From: Agapetus fuscipes
Lineage: Eukaryota > Arthropoda > Insecta > Trichoptera > Glossosomatidae
Length of the DNA stretch: 64,000 nucleotides
Reading direction: 5' to 3'
NCBI GenBank assembly: GCA_951799405.1
Contig: OX637342.1
Coordinates: 5,952,001 to 6,016,000 of the forward strand
Within the stretch, counting starts at the first letter, position 1, and every line of letters begins with the position of its first letter. Shown piece by piece: positions 52,484 through 62,395 of the stretch. The position numbers and the translations under genes are program-made. The notes below the pieces were generated by a model. It was given only the letters and a program-made list of their open reading frames with translations, did no database searches and was not told where the DNA came from.

Positions 52484-52588
52484 TCGCGCTGAAAGAGCTC
52501 AACGTAAACATGAGCGAAACGTCTGGAAGCTCCAGCTCCGATAGACCACGTCAGCAGTTCCTGGAAAGAAGCTCTCCACTGTCAACCG
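52484..52588 (+). ncRNA. Hammerhead-like motif and Penelope-like end
   Basis: CTGAAAGA, stem GCTC/GAGC, then GAAACGTCTGGAAGCTCCAG. The downstream part is shared with 13978-14046. One more nucleotide than the canonical core lies before stem II. Confidence 0.4.
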
Positions 52589-52624
52589 TTGTTTATGCAA
52601 ATCTAAAATTTCTATACTAATTTA

Positions 52625-52870
52625 AGTCGTTGCTAAGGACCTATTCTTCTTCTTTTTCTTGTGCCACTTCGAAGATCGGCGATCATCATAGCTATTTTGA
52701 TTTTTGATGCTGCGGCTCGAAACAGGGATTTGGTGCTTCTGCCGAACCACTGTCGCAGGTTCTTCAGCCACGATGCCCTTCGGCGTCCCTGAGATCTTCT
52801 CCCCTCAATCTTACCCTGAATGATAAGATGAAGGAGACGGTACTTCTCATTTCTCATAATGTGACCGAAG
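52625..52870 (-). mobile_element. LINE C-terminus, open frame
   Basis: MRNEKYRLLHLIIQGKIEGR, RSQGRRRASWLKNLRQWFGR, STKSLFRAAASKIKIAMMIA, DLRSGTRKRRR. This LINE end (WLxNLRxW..S..LFRAAxxxxxIAxMIAxLR) is intact over 74 codons and lacks everything upstream. Confidence 0.8.
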
Positions 52871-53526
52871 TAGGTACATTAGCTTTCTCTGCTTAATGGT
52901 AGGCAGGAGCTCCTTTGTAGTGCGCATTTTAAGGACTTATGTCACATAAAATTGTGACGCTTACGCGCTGAGAAAAAAATCTAATTCCAAGTTTTGTTGC
53001 ATATCAATTATGCTCTGAATACTGTTCCGAATGTGTGATTGTATATCTGTGTACGTTTACTTATGATTTTATGTCTGGCTGTTTTTACTTGTGTGTGTTT
53101 CTAGATGTAGGTAATAAAATGGTTGTACTAGTGCTCACTCGAAGATTCTAATAATGAAGATTCTAGCATGGTGTGGCGTATGCCAGAGTAGCCCTTATAC
53201 ACCCATGTATAGAGATGGCCATGCTTCGAAGGCGGGCTAGTACCAATGCCGTTGAGCGAAATAATACAAAAGTTAGCTGTAAACCAAATGTGAGTGAATC
53301 CTACAATAAATTTAATCGAAGTTTTATTGAATTCAACCCAAGCAAATCGTAACAATACCTTTCGAGTATTTTCTTTCATATTTATTTGAAACATATCCTT
53401 ATCAAAGTTGTAAAGGAAATCCTTGAACATAATATCCTTAAAAAAACCGTATGCAAAATAATACATTTAATATTTTACTCAAATAACTTAATTCCATCTT
53501 ACAACACAGTGTTGGTGTGAGCATTA
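52871..53526. other. No confident feature
   Basis: The minus-strand frame at 53128-53466 (112 codons) is one of the longest outside known repeats. It has no motif I recognise. Confidence 0.3.
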
Positions 53527-53637
53527 ACAGTCTTATTCAATAGAAATCTCAAACCCAAATCCAGACTTAAATCGATGTTTTAGTATGGAAATACAGGCAT
53601 TAAAGTTAGCGTGTTTTTGTGAATAAGAGTCTGTGTG
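53527..53637. mobile_element. Possible small TIR element
   Basis: TAACAGTCTTATTCA at the left and TGAATAAGAGTCTGTG at the right are near-inverse. The interior has no coding content. Single copy in the window. Confidence 0.35.
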
Positions 53638-53861
53638 GCAAAAAAATGATATCTGTAATAATAGAGCCATTAAGGCTGTGGGGTTATCTTTACAGGGCAT
53701 TCGGAAACGCGTTAAAAACGTAGAGTGCACATTAACGGCGCTCGCATGGTCATGACGGTGATAATAGCAGCGACTTGGGTAAATGGAAACATTGTGCAAA
53801 CAGGAGATGGGTTTTTTGCCGGTATTCATAACAAAAACCGGGATACAAGAATTAGAATATA

Positions 53862-54168
53862 ATAATAATAATATTAGAATGATTTATTTGTTGAGCGCTG
53901 TTTTTGTGTGTATCACACCTCAAGAGCCCTCTGCGAGCTGGGTCGTTGCTGTAGAAAGCGCCAATTCTCAAGCAAGACCCAGTTGTTGTAAGGTTGGATG
54001 GACCTTTCAGTGACCGGTCATTGGTAAAGGTTTATAAATTTTTCATCCCAGCGAAGAGCACATTTGGAAATATAAATGGTATATTTTTGGTGCTCCGCCG
54101 GGATCCGAATCCGCAACCTTCCATTTACGAGTCCGAAGTGTTGCTATGGACTACGGACCGATCCAAGG
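53862..54168 (-). mobile_element. SINE-5S, tRNA + body, AT tail
   Basis: AATAATAATAATATTAGAAT tail, GAGCGCTGTTTTTGTGTGTA, CAAGCAAGACCCAGTTGTTG, GTGACCGGTCATTGG, GGGATCCGAATCCGCAACCT, GACTACGGACCGATCCAAG. Only the last few 5S bases remain. Confidence 0.9.
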
Positions 54169-54220
54169 TCTTAGATTTCACTTCGATGAAGAAACAAATA
54201 TATACCATCGAGAGTGAAGC

Positions 54221-54394
54221 GTGAAGCGCTATCCTGCCAATTTCCTTACACTTTGGATATCAATCCAAGTCGGAGCTTGCTAGCGCTTGCGGAAGAACTC
54301 CACAGATTAAAAAAACACAGTATAAGCCTTATTTGTAGACCCGAATCGCTATCTCGTGAAGGTAGTAAGAAATTTAGCAGATTAGCGCTTCTGG
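54221..54394. mobile_element. MITE-W copy 2
   Basis: GAAGCGCTATCCTGCCAATT, TCCTTAC at the left and GTAAGAAATTTAGCAGATTA, GCGCTTC at the right. Inverted relative to 34.04 kb. Confidence 0.75.
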
Positions 54395-54404
54395 ACGATG
54401 AGTG

Positions 54405-54476
54405 AAAGTGAGATTAGTAAAATCTGTGTTCCCACCCCGATTTGATCTTGCCCTATTTTTAAAACCAATATTAATC
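54405..54476 (+). mobile_element. LINE C-terminus, part 1
   Basis: SVFPPRFDLALFLKPILI, matching SVFSSQFNLALFKSNIN at 47.35 kb. Cut at TATTAATC by the SINE-5S. Confidence 0.75.
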
Positions 54477-54927
54477 AATATTAATATAATAATTTGTCAA
54501 CGACGTTAGCCATGTTGAAAGCACCGGTTCCCATAGATCACCGAAGTTAAGCAACATTGGGCGCGGACAGTACTTGGATGGGTGACCGCTCAGGCACACC
54601 GCGTGTCGTTGGCATCTTGGACCGGTCCGTAGTCCGTAGTGGCAACACTTCGGACTCGTAAATGGAAGGTTGTGGATTCGGATCCCGGCGGAGCACAAAA
54701 AAATATACCATTTATATTTCGAATGTGCTCTTCGCTGAGTTGAAAAATTCATAAACCTTTACCAATGACCGGTCACTGAAAGGTCCATCCAACCTTACAA
54801 CAACTGGGTCTTGCTTGAGAATTGGCGCTTTCTACAGCGACGACCAAGCTCGCAGAGGGCTCTTGAGGTGTGATACACACAAAAACAGCGCTCACCAAAT
54901 AAATCATCCTAATATTATTATTATTAT
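54477..54927 (+). mobile_element. SINE-5S, complete reference copy
   Basis: Order: 54496-54614, a near-complete 5S rRNA (GTCAACGACGTTAGCCATGT, TAGATCACCGAAGTTAAGCA, TTGGGCGCGG, CTTGGATGGGTGACCGC, ACACCGCGTGTCGTTGGCA). 54624-54696, a tRNA-like unit (CGTAGTCCGTAGTGGCAACA, CTTCGGACTCGTAAATGG, GTGGATTCGGATCCCGG). 54697-54905, a unique body. Then an (ATT)n tail. TATTAATC stands on both sides. The 5S internal promoter block is kept, so pol III could start from either the 5S or the tRNA part. It interrupts a LINE of the partner family. Confidence 0.95.
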
Positions 54928-54935
54928 TATTAATC

Positions 54936-55125
54936 ACCACTTCCTTTCAGTGTCTCAAAACAAAGACAACGCAATACAGAACACAGCACTACGCAAATAA
55001 CAGCCCTATTACAAAGTAGCAGGACATCACCCGCCACATCACCAACACCTCTGCGGCTCTACAACAAGTGGCAGTCTTTAAAATCTAAGGAGTCTCCCGG
55101 ACAGGATTCCTTGAAAACCCCTTGG
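54936..55125 (+). mobile_element. LINE C-terminus, part 2 and 3' UTR
   Basis: NHHFLSVSQNKDN continues the frame cut at 54476. The 3' UTR AACACCTCTGCGGCTCTACA, ACAAGTGGCAGTC, AAGGAGTCTCCCGGACAGGA is the same end as at 47.5 kb. Confidence 0.8.
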
Positions 55126-55373
55126 GCATGATTTTATAAGCCATTCTTAAAATATGAGAAATCTAGGACTAAAAAAAATACGACTGTAAAGTTTTGGAGT
55201 GGTTGAATACCGGTGTGTATATTTTTACTATTATCGAACATCCCTATTTTAAGGGCTAAAAAAGTAAAAGTCGAGTTGCCTTAGATGGCCCGGGGCTCCT
55301 CAACCTTTACCACATCACAACCCCACATACAATGAATACTCTCTATTGTTCACCACTGGCGGGTTATCCTGCT
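55126..55373. other. No recognised feature
   Basis: Nothing assignable. Confidence 0.35.
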
Positions 55374-55487
55374 CCTTTAACGTTTTAACTCATCCATGAA
55401 GTTTACCAAAAAATGTATGAAAAGTAAAACTCTCACAAGAGACGCTGTTTAAGTTTACATATATTTTATATAAGCGCTGTACACGAG
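55374..55487. mobile_element. MITE-U copy 19
   Basis: CCTTTAACGTTTTAACTCAT, TACCAAAAAATGTATGAAAA, CTCTCACAAGAGACGCTGTT. Confidence 0.65.
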
Positions 55488-55506
55488 GAGAACTGGGTTC
55501 CATGTT

Positions 55507-55995
55507 TGAATGACACAGTGACAAATAACACATGACATTACGACACATGACAGAACAACACTTAACAGAACAACACATGACAAAACATCACATGACAAAA
55601 CATCACATAGATACCTAAAACATAGTAAACCATAAACGGTAGCTACATGAAAAACATCACATTTGTCCTTGTGTCGTTTTGTCAAAGTGTTTTTTTTTCT
55701 GTGTATTGTCATTGTGATGTAAGTAGGTACCTACTGTTATTGTTTTTTCTGTTTTCTGGTGTTTTATCATGTAATGCTTTTTCATTTGCAGATTATGGTA
55801 TGTTCTGTTTTAGAGGTAGGTATGTGGGGTTTGTCATGTGATGTTTTGTCTTGTGATATTTGGTCAGTGATGTTTTTTCCAATGATGTTTTGTCATGTGT
55901 TGTACTGTCATTGTGATGTTCTGTCATGTGTTGTTCTGTCATGTGTCGCTCTATTATGTGTCGTTCTGTCATGTGTCGTTTTGTCCCTGTGCCGT
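55507..55995. repeat. Inverted minisatellite, about 15-bp unit
   Basis: Left block 55507-55620 repeats ACATGACAGAACAAC-like units. Right block 55830-55995 repeats the inverse, GTTCTGTCATGTGTC. About 200 bp of related but degenerate sequence separates them. The whole can fold into a long hairpin. Open frames here (for example 55759-56019) are repeat artefacts. Confidence 0.8.
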
Positions 55996-56284
55996 TCTAC
56001 CCTGTCATCGGAGAACTGAGTTCAACTCACCATAGTTATTGTCATGTTGGTATTAACTTCCACCTAGGGCTAAAACAATGTTCTCCATTGGCAGTTAGTG
56101 GGCCTAAATTATAGACATTATTTATCAAGTTGGGACATGAAATATTGTGATTTTAGTTTTTAAGTTTGTAAAGGTTGAAAGGTTAAACTGTCATTTTTCA
56201 AGTGTTCAGTCGTTATAATTAGATGCATGATAAACGTGGATTCTTATATTTTGTAAGTTTAACGTTAATATGAAATGTTACTAA

Positions 56285-56482
56285 TCGTCTCCTTGAACCT
56301 GGACCAATGTGCCTTGTGAATGTTGGAAAAATATTTTAAAAATATGAAAAACAACTTTCACATTTTCGTTTTTTACGTTTTTTTCTTCGCTCAAATGGTG
56401 TAGAATGTGATTCTTAAAACAAATCATTTAGAGGTGATCTTTGAATCAAATATATTAGTTGATAAACCAAAAAAACCTGAGC
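56285..56482 (+). mobile_element. MITE-S copy 5
   Basis: GGACCAATGTGCCTTGTGAA, GTTTTTTACGTTTTTTTCTT, GGTGATCTTTGAATCAAATA. Ends degenerate. Confidence 0.6.
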
Positions 56483-56652
56483 GAACTAAATTGGTACTAA
56501 CCTTCGGTTTTATGAAAAATATTTAAAAGAAGAATTCAGTCATTTCTTGGTATAATCTAAATGGACATTTTGGAAATAAGACCAAATAAAATACTCTACA
56601 TTATTATGGCATTATTTCAGAGTGGAGTCTTATCCGTTGTAGATATAGTACC

Positions 56653-56788
56653 TATACCTGCACAGAATAAAACATTCCCACATCGTCTTACTAAATAATA
56701 TATAGAAATAAAAATAGCGCCTGTTATGAGCGTTTAAGTTTCCCTTTATGTTTTGTACAACCCTATGGTTGAGTTAAACATAATGGTC
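56653..56788. mobile_element. MITE-U copy 20
   Basis: AATAAAACATTCCCACATCG, AATAGCGCCTGTTATGAGCG, AACCCTATGGTTGAGTTAAA. Confidence 0.65.
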
Positions 56789-56937
56789 AGCAGATTGTAT
56801 GAAAAATCACTCTGTGCAGTCTCCCTATCGCAACTGTATCAGCGACCACACGTGGTCAGCTATTAAGATGGCGTATTACTTATGATGAAAGCAGCGGGAA
56901 AAATGGATGCAAAATAACCAGGATAAGGAAACCATCA

Positions 56938-57110
56938 TCATCTTCTTCTAAAGGCAGTGCCTTGTTGTGTCAACCATATGTCTGCTGGTTGGTATCGTCC
57001 TGAACTGTGAATAAAAGGAGACAACCATGAGCCACGTCAAATCCAGTTAATATGAAGTTCTTGGGTGACCTCTTGCTAGTCTCCTCAAGATTTTTACTTC
57101 ACGTCATATG
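56938..57110 (-). mobile_element. LINE 3' end
   Basis: Minus strand: FRTIPTSRHMVDTTRHCL then stop, followed by AGAAGAAGATGATGATGG. A terminus of this kind is common in insect LINEs. Upstream is degenerate. Confidence 0.55.
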
Positions 57111-57396
57111 GTATTAAAAAAGGTGCTATGACTAATTGAGTGTTCTATTAATTTGTTTTTTAATGTTACTTGTAAGCTTCCTTCTTTATCTACTTCCTAC
57201 AGCACCTTATTGTTGGTGGTTTTCCTTTCAACACCCGACAAGTGGGAACGGGCTCTTAGTCATTTCCTTCAAATTCGCATCTGCAATGCTTCTAATCGGT
57301 TACTGTCGTATTTTAGGATGGTCCAGGTTTTGGACCGATACAACGATAAGCGAGGGCCAACTTGTTCCCAAGAGAGCAGGCACTCGTTTCATTTTG
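57111..57396 (+). other. Unplaced frames
   Basis: Two overlapping frames (57136-57405, 57153-57401) read through the same stretch. Neither gives a motif I know. Confidence 0.25.
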
Positions 57397-57500
57397 GCTA
57401 AGTAAATCTTGGCAATACTTTGATTTGGGATTTTAAAAAACGTTTACAAGTCGTATCTGACACTCGTGGAGAGATTCAAACACTAGCTCTTCTAGGCTAC
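57397..57500 (-). mobile_element. SINE-T fragment, diverged
   Basis: GGCTAAGTAAATCTTGGCAA, GTCGTATCTGACACTCGTGG, AGAGATTCAAACACTAGCTC. Confidence 0.6.
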
Positions 57501-58258
57501 AACTCCTGACTTTGAACCATTGCTGGAATTAAATGGAACCAAAGTAGGACTAAAAGAAAAAAAGTAAAATACAAATAATATATCATAAATCTAAGGTTTT
57601 TCATTTTTTAAAGAGCTGATAACTACAAAAATACTTCAATGACTTCAAACTTCTTCAAAGTTATTAATGTTACCAAATTATTTTCAAATATCAATTTATG
57701 TTTTTTTGTAATCAAGATTATTGTATATTAAAACGATGCTCGTATAAAATATCAATATACTCGTATATAGATGCTCATATCAATTGAATTTTCTATTACC
57801 TCGTTTATTTATATATGAAATTAATGCTTTTCTTGAACTTTCTATACGATCATTCAATATCTATACAAAACAAGCAAATAACGTGTTTCCATCCACGATA
57901 AGCTTCAAAAAGTGTTTCTATACAAAAAAAACACATACGGTCAATTCCCTACGTGGCCCTTTGAATGGATCTCCATGTAGCGATAGGATCGAATCAATGG
58001 TTTATTGAATTCTTTGTTTTAGAACGAAAGCCTATAATCATCCGTGCACATATGGTTTCACAGATTTATGGTATCAGATTATTGAAACATAATATGCATG
58101 CATCTGATCAGTCATAGTTCAGTACTTATCCATTAGAACTATTGAGCAAAAGGTAGTATGTTCTGATCCCCTGTAAAACTGGTGAATATTGTTGTACAAA
58201 CTTTTAGACCAATCATTAAAATTTCAGGTAGCATTTTAGCAAAAGGATCTTTTATAGT
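57501..58258. other. AT-rich, nothing recognised
   Basis: The frame at 57784-58008 has no motif. Confidence 0.4.
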
Positions 58259-58372
58259 AATCTATTATCTAAGTTGCGAAGATATCTATGTCACATTTAA
58301 GATTCATATTAAATGCAATCCCACAAGCAGATACGTATAAGTTTGCGCTTACACATACCGAATGCAAATAAG
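58259..58372 (-). mobile_element. SINE-D 3' half
   Basis: TCTATTATCTAAGTTGCGAA, CCCACAAGCAGATACGTATA, TTTGCGCTTACACATACCGA. Truncated. Confidence 0.8.
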
Positions 58373-58601
58373 TCATCCCAATATGATAACCCTTTTGGAT
58401 CTTGGTTTACTACAATTTGATGAAGGGATTCATAAGTTTTTATTGAGTAAGTAAAAACGCAGGTATTGAATTCTTAGATAAACTTCCAATTTGGCCTGAA
58501 AGACTGCTACGAAGCCACGCCAGGAACAGTGAAGTGGTTGGAGGGCTTGGATCTTCGCCTCTGACGCGGTCAAATGGCCAAGAAGTTGGTTGCGCTTGCT
58601 G

Positions 58602-58910
58602 GTCTATAATCTATAATCTAAGTTGCAAGGATATATTCATTTAAAGCTCTCAGATGTATGCCCACAAACAGACACGTGTAGTTCGCGCTTACAAATGCTG
58701 ATTGTATACTTACAAATAAAATCCAAACTCAAATGAACATAAGCCCTGCAACTCCTGCCGACATTCCCTGAAACAGGGGTGACATTGGCAAAGTGAACCA
58801 TTTTTTACAGTATGGGTGGTCAGCCTCATACCAACCTATAAGTCAAGGAATACGAGTAATAAATGACATTTAAGTTTACAAAAAAAAACACAACAAAACC
58901 TTAAAAATAA
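58602..58910 (-). mobile_element. SINE-D with extended 5' part
   Basis: Near-identical to 40205-40518, including the 60 bp beyond the usual head (ATACGAGTAATAAATGACAT, TTAAGTTTAC, CAACAAAACCTTAAAAATAA). Confidence 0.95.
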
Positions 58911-58983
58911 ATCTATACAAAAAAAGTCAAAAATTTCTTATGCAAAAAATGTAGCAAACTAATAAACCAACATTACAAATCAG

Positions 58984-59120
58984 CATTGCAGATTAGCCGC
59001 CACTTCTTCCTGTCCTTGCATACTTCTTTCATTTCATCCAGAGTCATAACCTTTTTCATACAAGCTCTCCTTTTATTATGACTCTGGATATCCCATTCAC
59101 TCGCTATTTCAAAAATTTCA
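58984..59120 (-). mobile_element. LINE 3' fragment
   Basis: Minus strand: EWDIQSHNKRRACMKKVMTL, DEMKEVCKDRKKWRL. It is a sister lineage of the 51.5 kb element. Upstream part missing. Confidence 0.7.
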
Positions 59121-59579
59121 TAACCGGTCATACGAATAAAAAGGTAAAGAAAGCTTCCACTTTCATGAAATTAACTTTTACCTTCATTTCAACAGTACTT
59201 AGCATTGAACTCTATAATCGAGCTTTACAGACATTTAAATAATATTTTTTCCGACGCTAACGATTTATTAAGCAAAGTATTTATAGCATCTCTTTGCCAA
59301 AATTTGTACAAAAACAATACCATAATAATTCGTTGTTTACTGTTTGTACTCGTGATGGTTGCTTGCAGGCAGAGGATTTCCAGCGCGCGCACGGCCGTCC
59401 CTTCTGGTATCGTGGATCTCAGTGTTTACTCAGCGTTTACTAGAGATAGCATCAGGGACACACCTCCAGCCCCTGCGCACCACACGGCGGACACTTAGCG
59501 GAAGACGGACTCTGGATAGCACGCTGGGGCAAAGGCGTAATGTTGACTTATTTTTTAGTTTAAGTATTTTTTCCCAATC
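59121..59579. other. No confident feature
   Basis: A more GC-rich patch (59360-59520) supports open frames in two phases (59205-59498 and the start of 59359-59787), but neither is convincing. Confidence 0.3.
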
Positions 59580-59890
59580 CTACGAAACTTACCATAAAGC
59601 TGTGTACAGAGAAGCTCCACAATGCGTCCGAAGGCTAATCACACCAGTAAAAATTATCACAAGAGGACTGACGCTTAGGTCTCAAGAAAAAAAAACAGCT
59701 ACTACCTTCTTGAAACCCCATCTCGGTATTTTGGAAACGCGGCTTCGCATTTGGTCTGGAACTCCCTGCCTGACAGGCTGCGGATGACAAAGGTCTTTAG
59801 AAGGCAGCAAAGACCCATCTCCATAACCGGTGTCTTCGAGATGACCAAGTGTCATGAAAAGGCACCACATTAGTGGAAAGTTTATTATTT
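59580..59890 (+). mobile_element. LINE C-terminus, CR1/Jockey-like
   Basis: In the correct frame: YFGNAASHLVWNSLPDRLRM, TKVFRR, then FEMTKCHEKAPH and a stop. The HxVWNSLPDxLR motif is diagnostic. A TTTATTATTTTTATTATTAC tail follows. Confidence 0.7.
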
Positions 59891-59984
59891 TTATTATTAC
59901 AAATATCCTGAAGCTCCCAAACAGAAGTCCAAACTCAACTAGGTCGGGTTAAGTTGAGTACAGATAATATCACCTACAATATCA

Positions 59985-60245
59985 ATGGACTGGTCTGTGT
60001 TATAGTGGTTTTAACGCTACGGACTTGTATTCCGAGTTCGATTCCCGGCGGAGTACAAAAATCAATATTTTTTTCAAATATGCTCTTTGCTAGGTTAAAA
60101 AATTAATTTGCCTTTATAACAAACCGGTCACCAAAGGTTCATCAAACATAATAGAAAATGGGTTTTGCTTGAAAATTGGTGTTATGTAGTGACAATTGAG
60201 CTCGTGGAGGGCTCTTAACATGTGTATCATTTACACCTTTTTAAT
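59985..60245 (+). mobile_element. SINE-5S, tRNA + body, diverged
   Basis: TGTTATAGTGGTTTTAACGC, TACGGACTTGTATTCCGAGT, TCGATTCCCGGCGGAGTAC, TAACAAACCGGTCACC, TGAGCTCGTGGAGGGCTCTT. The anticodon-stem is well paired (CGGA/TCCG). Confidence 0.8.
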
Positions 60246-60369
60246 TATTCTACTGAAGGGAAAATGCTTGTACCGGATTTAAATCCAAAATAAACAAGAC
60301 ACAGGTATTTGAGATTGAGACATTAGCTGACCGAGTTGGAGATCGGAAAATTTAAGTTTGTTAAACAGT

Positions 60370-60614
60370 TAAAAATATACCATTTATATTTTCAAATTTT
60401 CTCTTCGCTGGGTTGAAAAATTTATAAACCTTTACCAATGACCGGTCACCAAATGTCCATCCAGCCTTACAGCAACTGGGTCTTGCTTGAGTATTGGCGC
60501 TTTGTAGTGACGACCAAGCTCAAACACCTCTGCGGCACTACAACAAGTGCCATAGACCCCTAGAGTCTCTAGAATCTAAGGAGTCTCCCGCACAGGATTT
60601 CGTAAAAAAAAAAA
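60370..60614 (+). mobile_element. SINE-5S body with LINE-derived 3' tail
   Basis: AAATATACCATTTATATTTT, CTTCGCTGGGTTGAAAAATT, TACCAATGACCGGTCACC, TACAGCAACTGGGTCTTGCT, GACGACCAAGCTC, then AAACACCTCTGCGGCACTAC, AACAAGTGCCATAGACCCCT, AGAGTCTC and poly(A) at 60604-60614. The junction is at the same base as at 33.53 kb. 5S and tRNA parts are lost. Confidence 0.9.
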
Positions 60615-61060
60615 GTTAGTTATACATAAGATATTTTTAACGACGCCACTGTCCCTGCAATTCTTTAAAGTATAAACCGTGGACATCCCAGCTTACACTG
60701 AAGTCTCCACATCCTCCTCGTTCCTCTTCCTTCCACCAGCACCAGCAGCATTGTTCCCCGGAGGCGCTATCACACATCCCCAGCCATATAATATCCCGGA
60801 TCACCTCCTGAGGGTCCCTTCGCCTGTCGCTCTATTGTTGATTGGATCTGCCTGGAAATTATGTGACCCCTGGTCAGCGACGTGTGCCAACTATTTGTTA
60901 AAAGACATTGCTGTTATTCAAAAGTTGTCTGTGCTTTTTTCACTTTCAAAATGTACAAAAAATACAAATGCATTTGGCTTTTATATTTCTGTTTTATAAA
61001 CGCGCTCAGCATAAATGAGATGGGTATACAATTTAACTTCATATTCAGAAATGGTGTATG
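60615..61060. other. No confident feature
   Basis: The frame at 60679-60999 (106 codons) is proline- and serine-rich at its start with no motif. Confidence 0.3.
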
Positions 61061-61140
61061 CCGAGGAAATTGTAGTCGAAATAATGAATCGAATTCACAA
61101 CCTTCCGATAACATAGCGTCAACCTCTTGACTACAAACGG
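61061..61140 (-). mobile_element. SINE-5S tRNA-like head, degenerate
   Basis: Minus strand: CGTTTGTAGTCAAGAGGTTG, ACGC, then GGAAGGTTGTGAATTCGATT. Box A and box B spacing as in other heads. No body. Confidence 0.5.
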
Positions 61141-61211
61141 AATAAAATAGATAAAAAAATTACAGGCTATTTTTTATGCTAAGTAATGGCGTGAAAAACA
61201 CAACGAAGCTT

Positions 61212-61480
61212 CACACATAAAGCAACCCTTACCGCATTGTCTTCCATGGAGTCGTAAATGGCGTGTAGAACTTATTTATTTTCACAAATTAAAGAGCCAG
61301 CCTTACGACAGCAACTTCACTTAAAATTGAGATTTCCCAACTCCCAAGGAGGTTTGTTTTTTTTTTGTTTTTAGTAGGTCTCAGTATTTATATTTTGTTT
61401 TGAAATAAGCACTGAAAAAAGAAATGAATTCTAATTCCCGTCGAAGGGATGGAAAGCAAACCTTCTGGTATGCAAGCCAA
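61212..61480 (-). mobile_element. SINE-T, full-length, diverged
   Basis: CACACATAAAGCAACCCTTA, TTATTTATTTTCACAAATTA, GAGCCAGCCTTACGACAGCA, CTGAAAAAAGAAATGAATTC. Confidence 0.75.
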
Positions 61481-61951
61481 ATATTATTTTATTCTAGTTC
61501 ATACATTAATGTTATGACTAAATAACGTTTATACGTAAAATATCATAAAAGACCCGGAAGACATAACGATGTGCAAAATGGAAACGAACAAAATTTTTCA
61601 GGATTTCGTGAAAAGAAAATGTTGAAACTATTTAAGTTTGAAATATTATAGGATGAAACGTAAACAGTTGGTGGATGAATTTACGTACACAGATAATACA
61701 ATATTCAGTGAGTACGTCAGACGTTGGTGAGGCTGACTGCCTGCCAAGATAAGCCATCTCCTCTGCGGGATTTATGCGCGCGCAAGTATAATTATTGTCT
61801 GCGCAGGGACACAATGCATCTCATTCTTCAGCTGCGCGCGCAAGAAGCAAGAACCAACGCAACGTCTAAAAAAAATGTATATTCTTTTGAATTCCGATGA
61901 ATTTGTATTTTTTTTATTGATAAGACAAAACGTGTGCAACATCTTAGCGCG
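61481..61951. other. No recognised feature
   Basis: A small CG-dinucleotide patch (GCGCGCGCAAG) near 61775-61845. No frame of interest. Confidence 0.4.
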
Positions 61952-62207
61952 CTGTCTCTATAGGAGTCGCATTTAGTGTGTGGAACCTTTTTACTTTCAC
62001 AGGTAAGAGCTGTACGCAAACCAATTCACTTGAATTGTGGTTCTTTCTACCCTAGAGCACAGACTTTTATTTTCTGTATAGGTTCAATGATTTTTAGTTT
62101 GAAATTCACAACAAAACACATGATTATTTCAGATTTTGTGGCGGTGATCGAACCCTAGCCCTCTGACATTGAAAACAAGCGTTCTATCAACTGAACTATC
62201 AGACTTC
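61952..62207 (-). mobile_element. SINE-T, full-length, diverged
   Basis: GGAGTCGCATTTAGTGTGTG, ACTTTCACAGGTAAGAGCTG, CAATTCACTTGAATTGTGGT, GTGATCGAACCCTAGCCCTC, TCAACTGAACTATCAGAC. Confidence 0.8.
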
Positions 62208-62317
62208 GACAGGACAGGAAAAATAAGCAAAATCATATTGAATTTCGTTACCAGTCTCTGGTATAGGCACATTATTTGTTAAGCTCGCGAAGAGAAAAGG
62301 TAATTGTAAAATTAAAT

Positions 62318-62395
62318 GTTGTGCTAGATTGGAAATCAAACCGACGACCTCCCAATCACGAGTGCGTAGAGTTAACCACTATATATCACATCCAG
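62318..62395 (-). mobile_element. tRNA-like head, degenerate
   Basis: Minus strand: TGATATATAGTGGTTAACTC, TACGCACTCGTGATTGGGAG, GTCGGTTTGATTTCC. Layout as in SINE-5S heads, with a CGT triplet in the anticodon position. No body. Confidence 0.45.

Noticed and set aside
53128..53466. 112-codon minus-strand open frame
   Set aside because: No motif, no splice context, AT-rich composition. Chance cannot be excluded.
54496..54696. A functional 5S rRNA gene and tRNA gene
   Set aside because: Both are parts of one repeated chimera with many substitutions, a target duplication and an AT tail. There is no separate 5S termination signal after the 5S part.
55507..55995. CRISPR array
   Set aside because: Units are contiguous with no unique spacers, occur in both orientations, and the genome is eukaryotic.
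55455..56114. Cysteine-rich open frames on both strands
   Set aside because: They are translations of the GTTCTGTCATGTGTC minisatellite.
59359..59787. 142-codon open frame
   Set aside because: The recognisable LINE terminus (HLVWNSLPDRLR) is in a different frame, so this frame is a shadow joined to unrelated upstream sequence.
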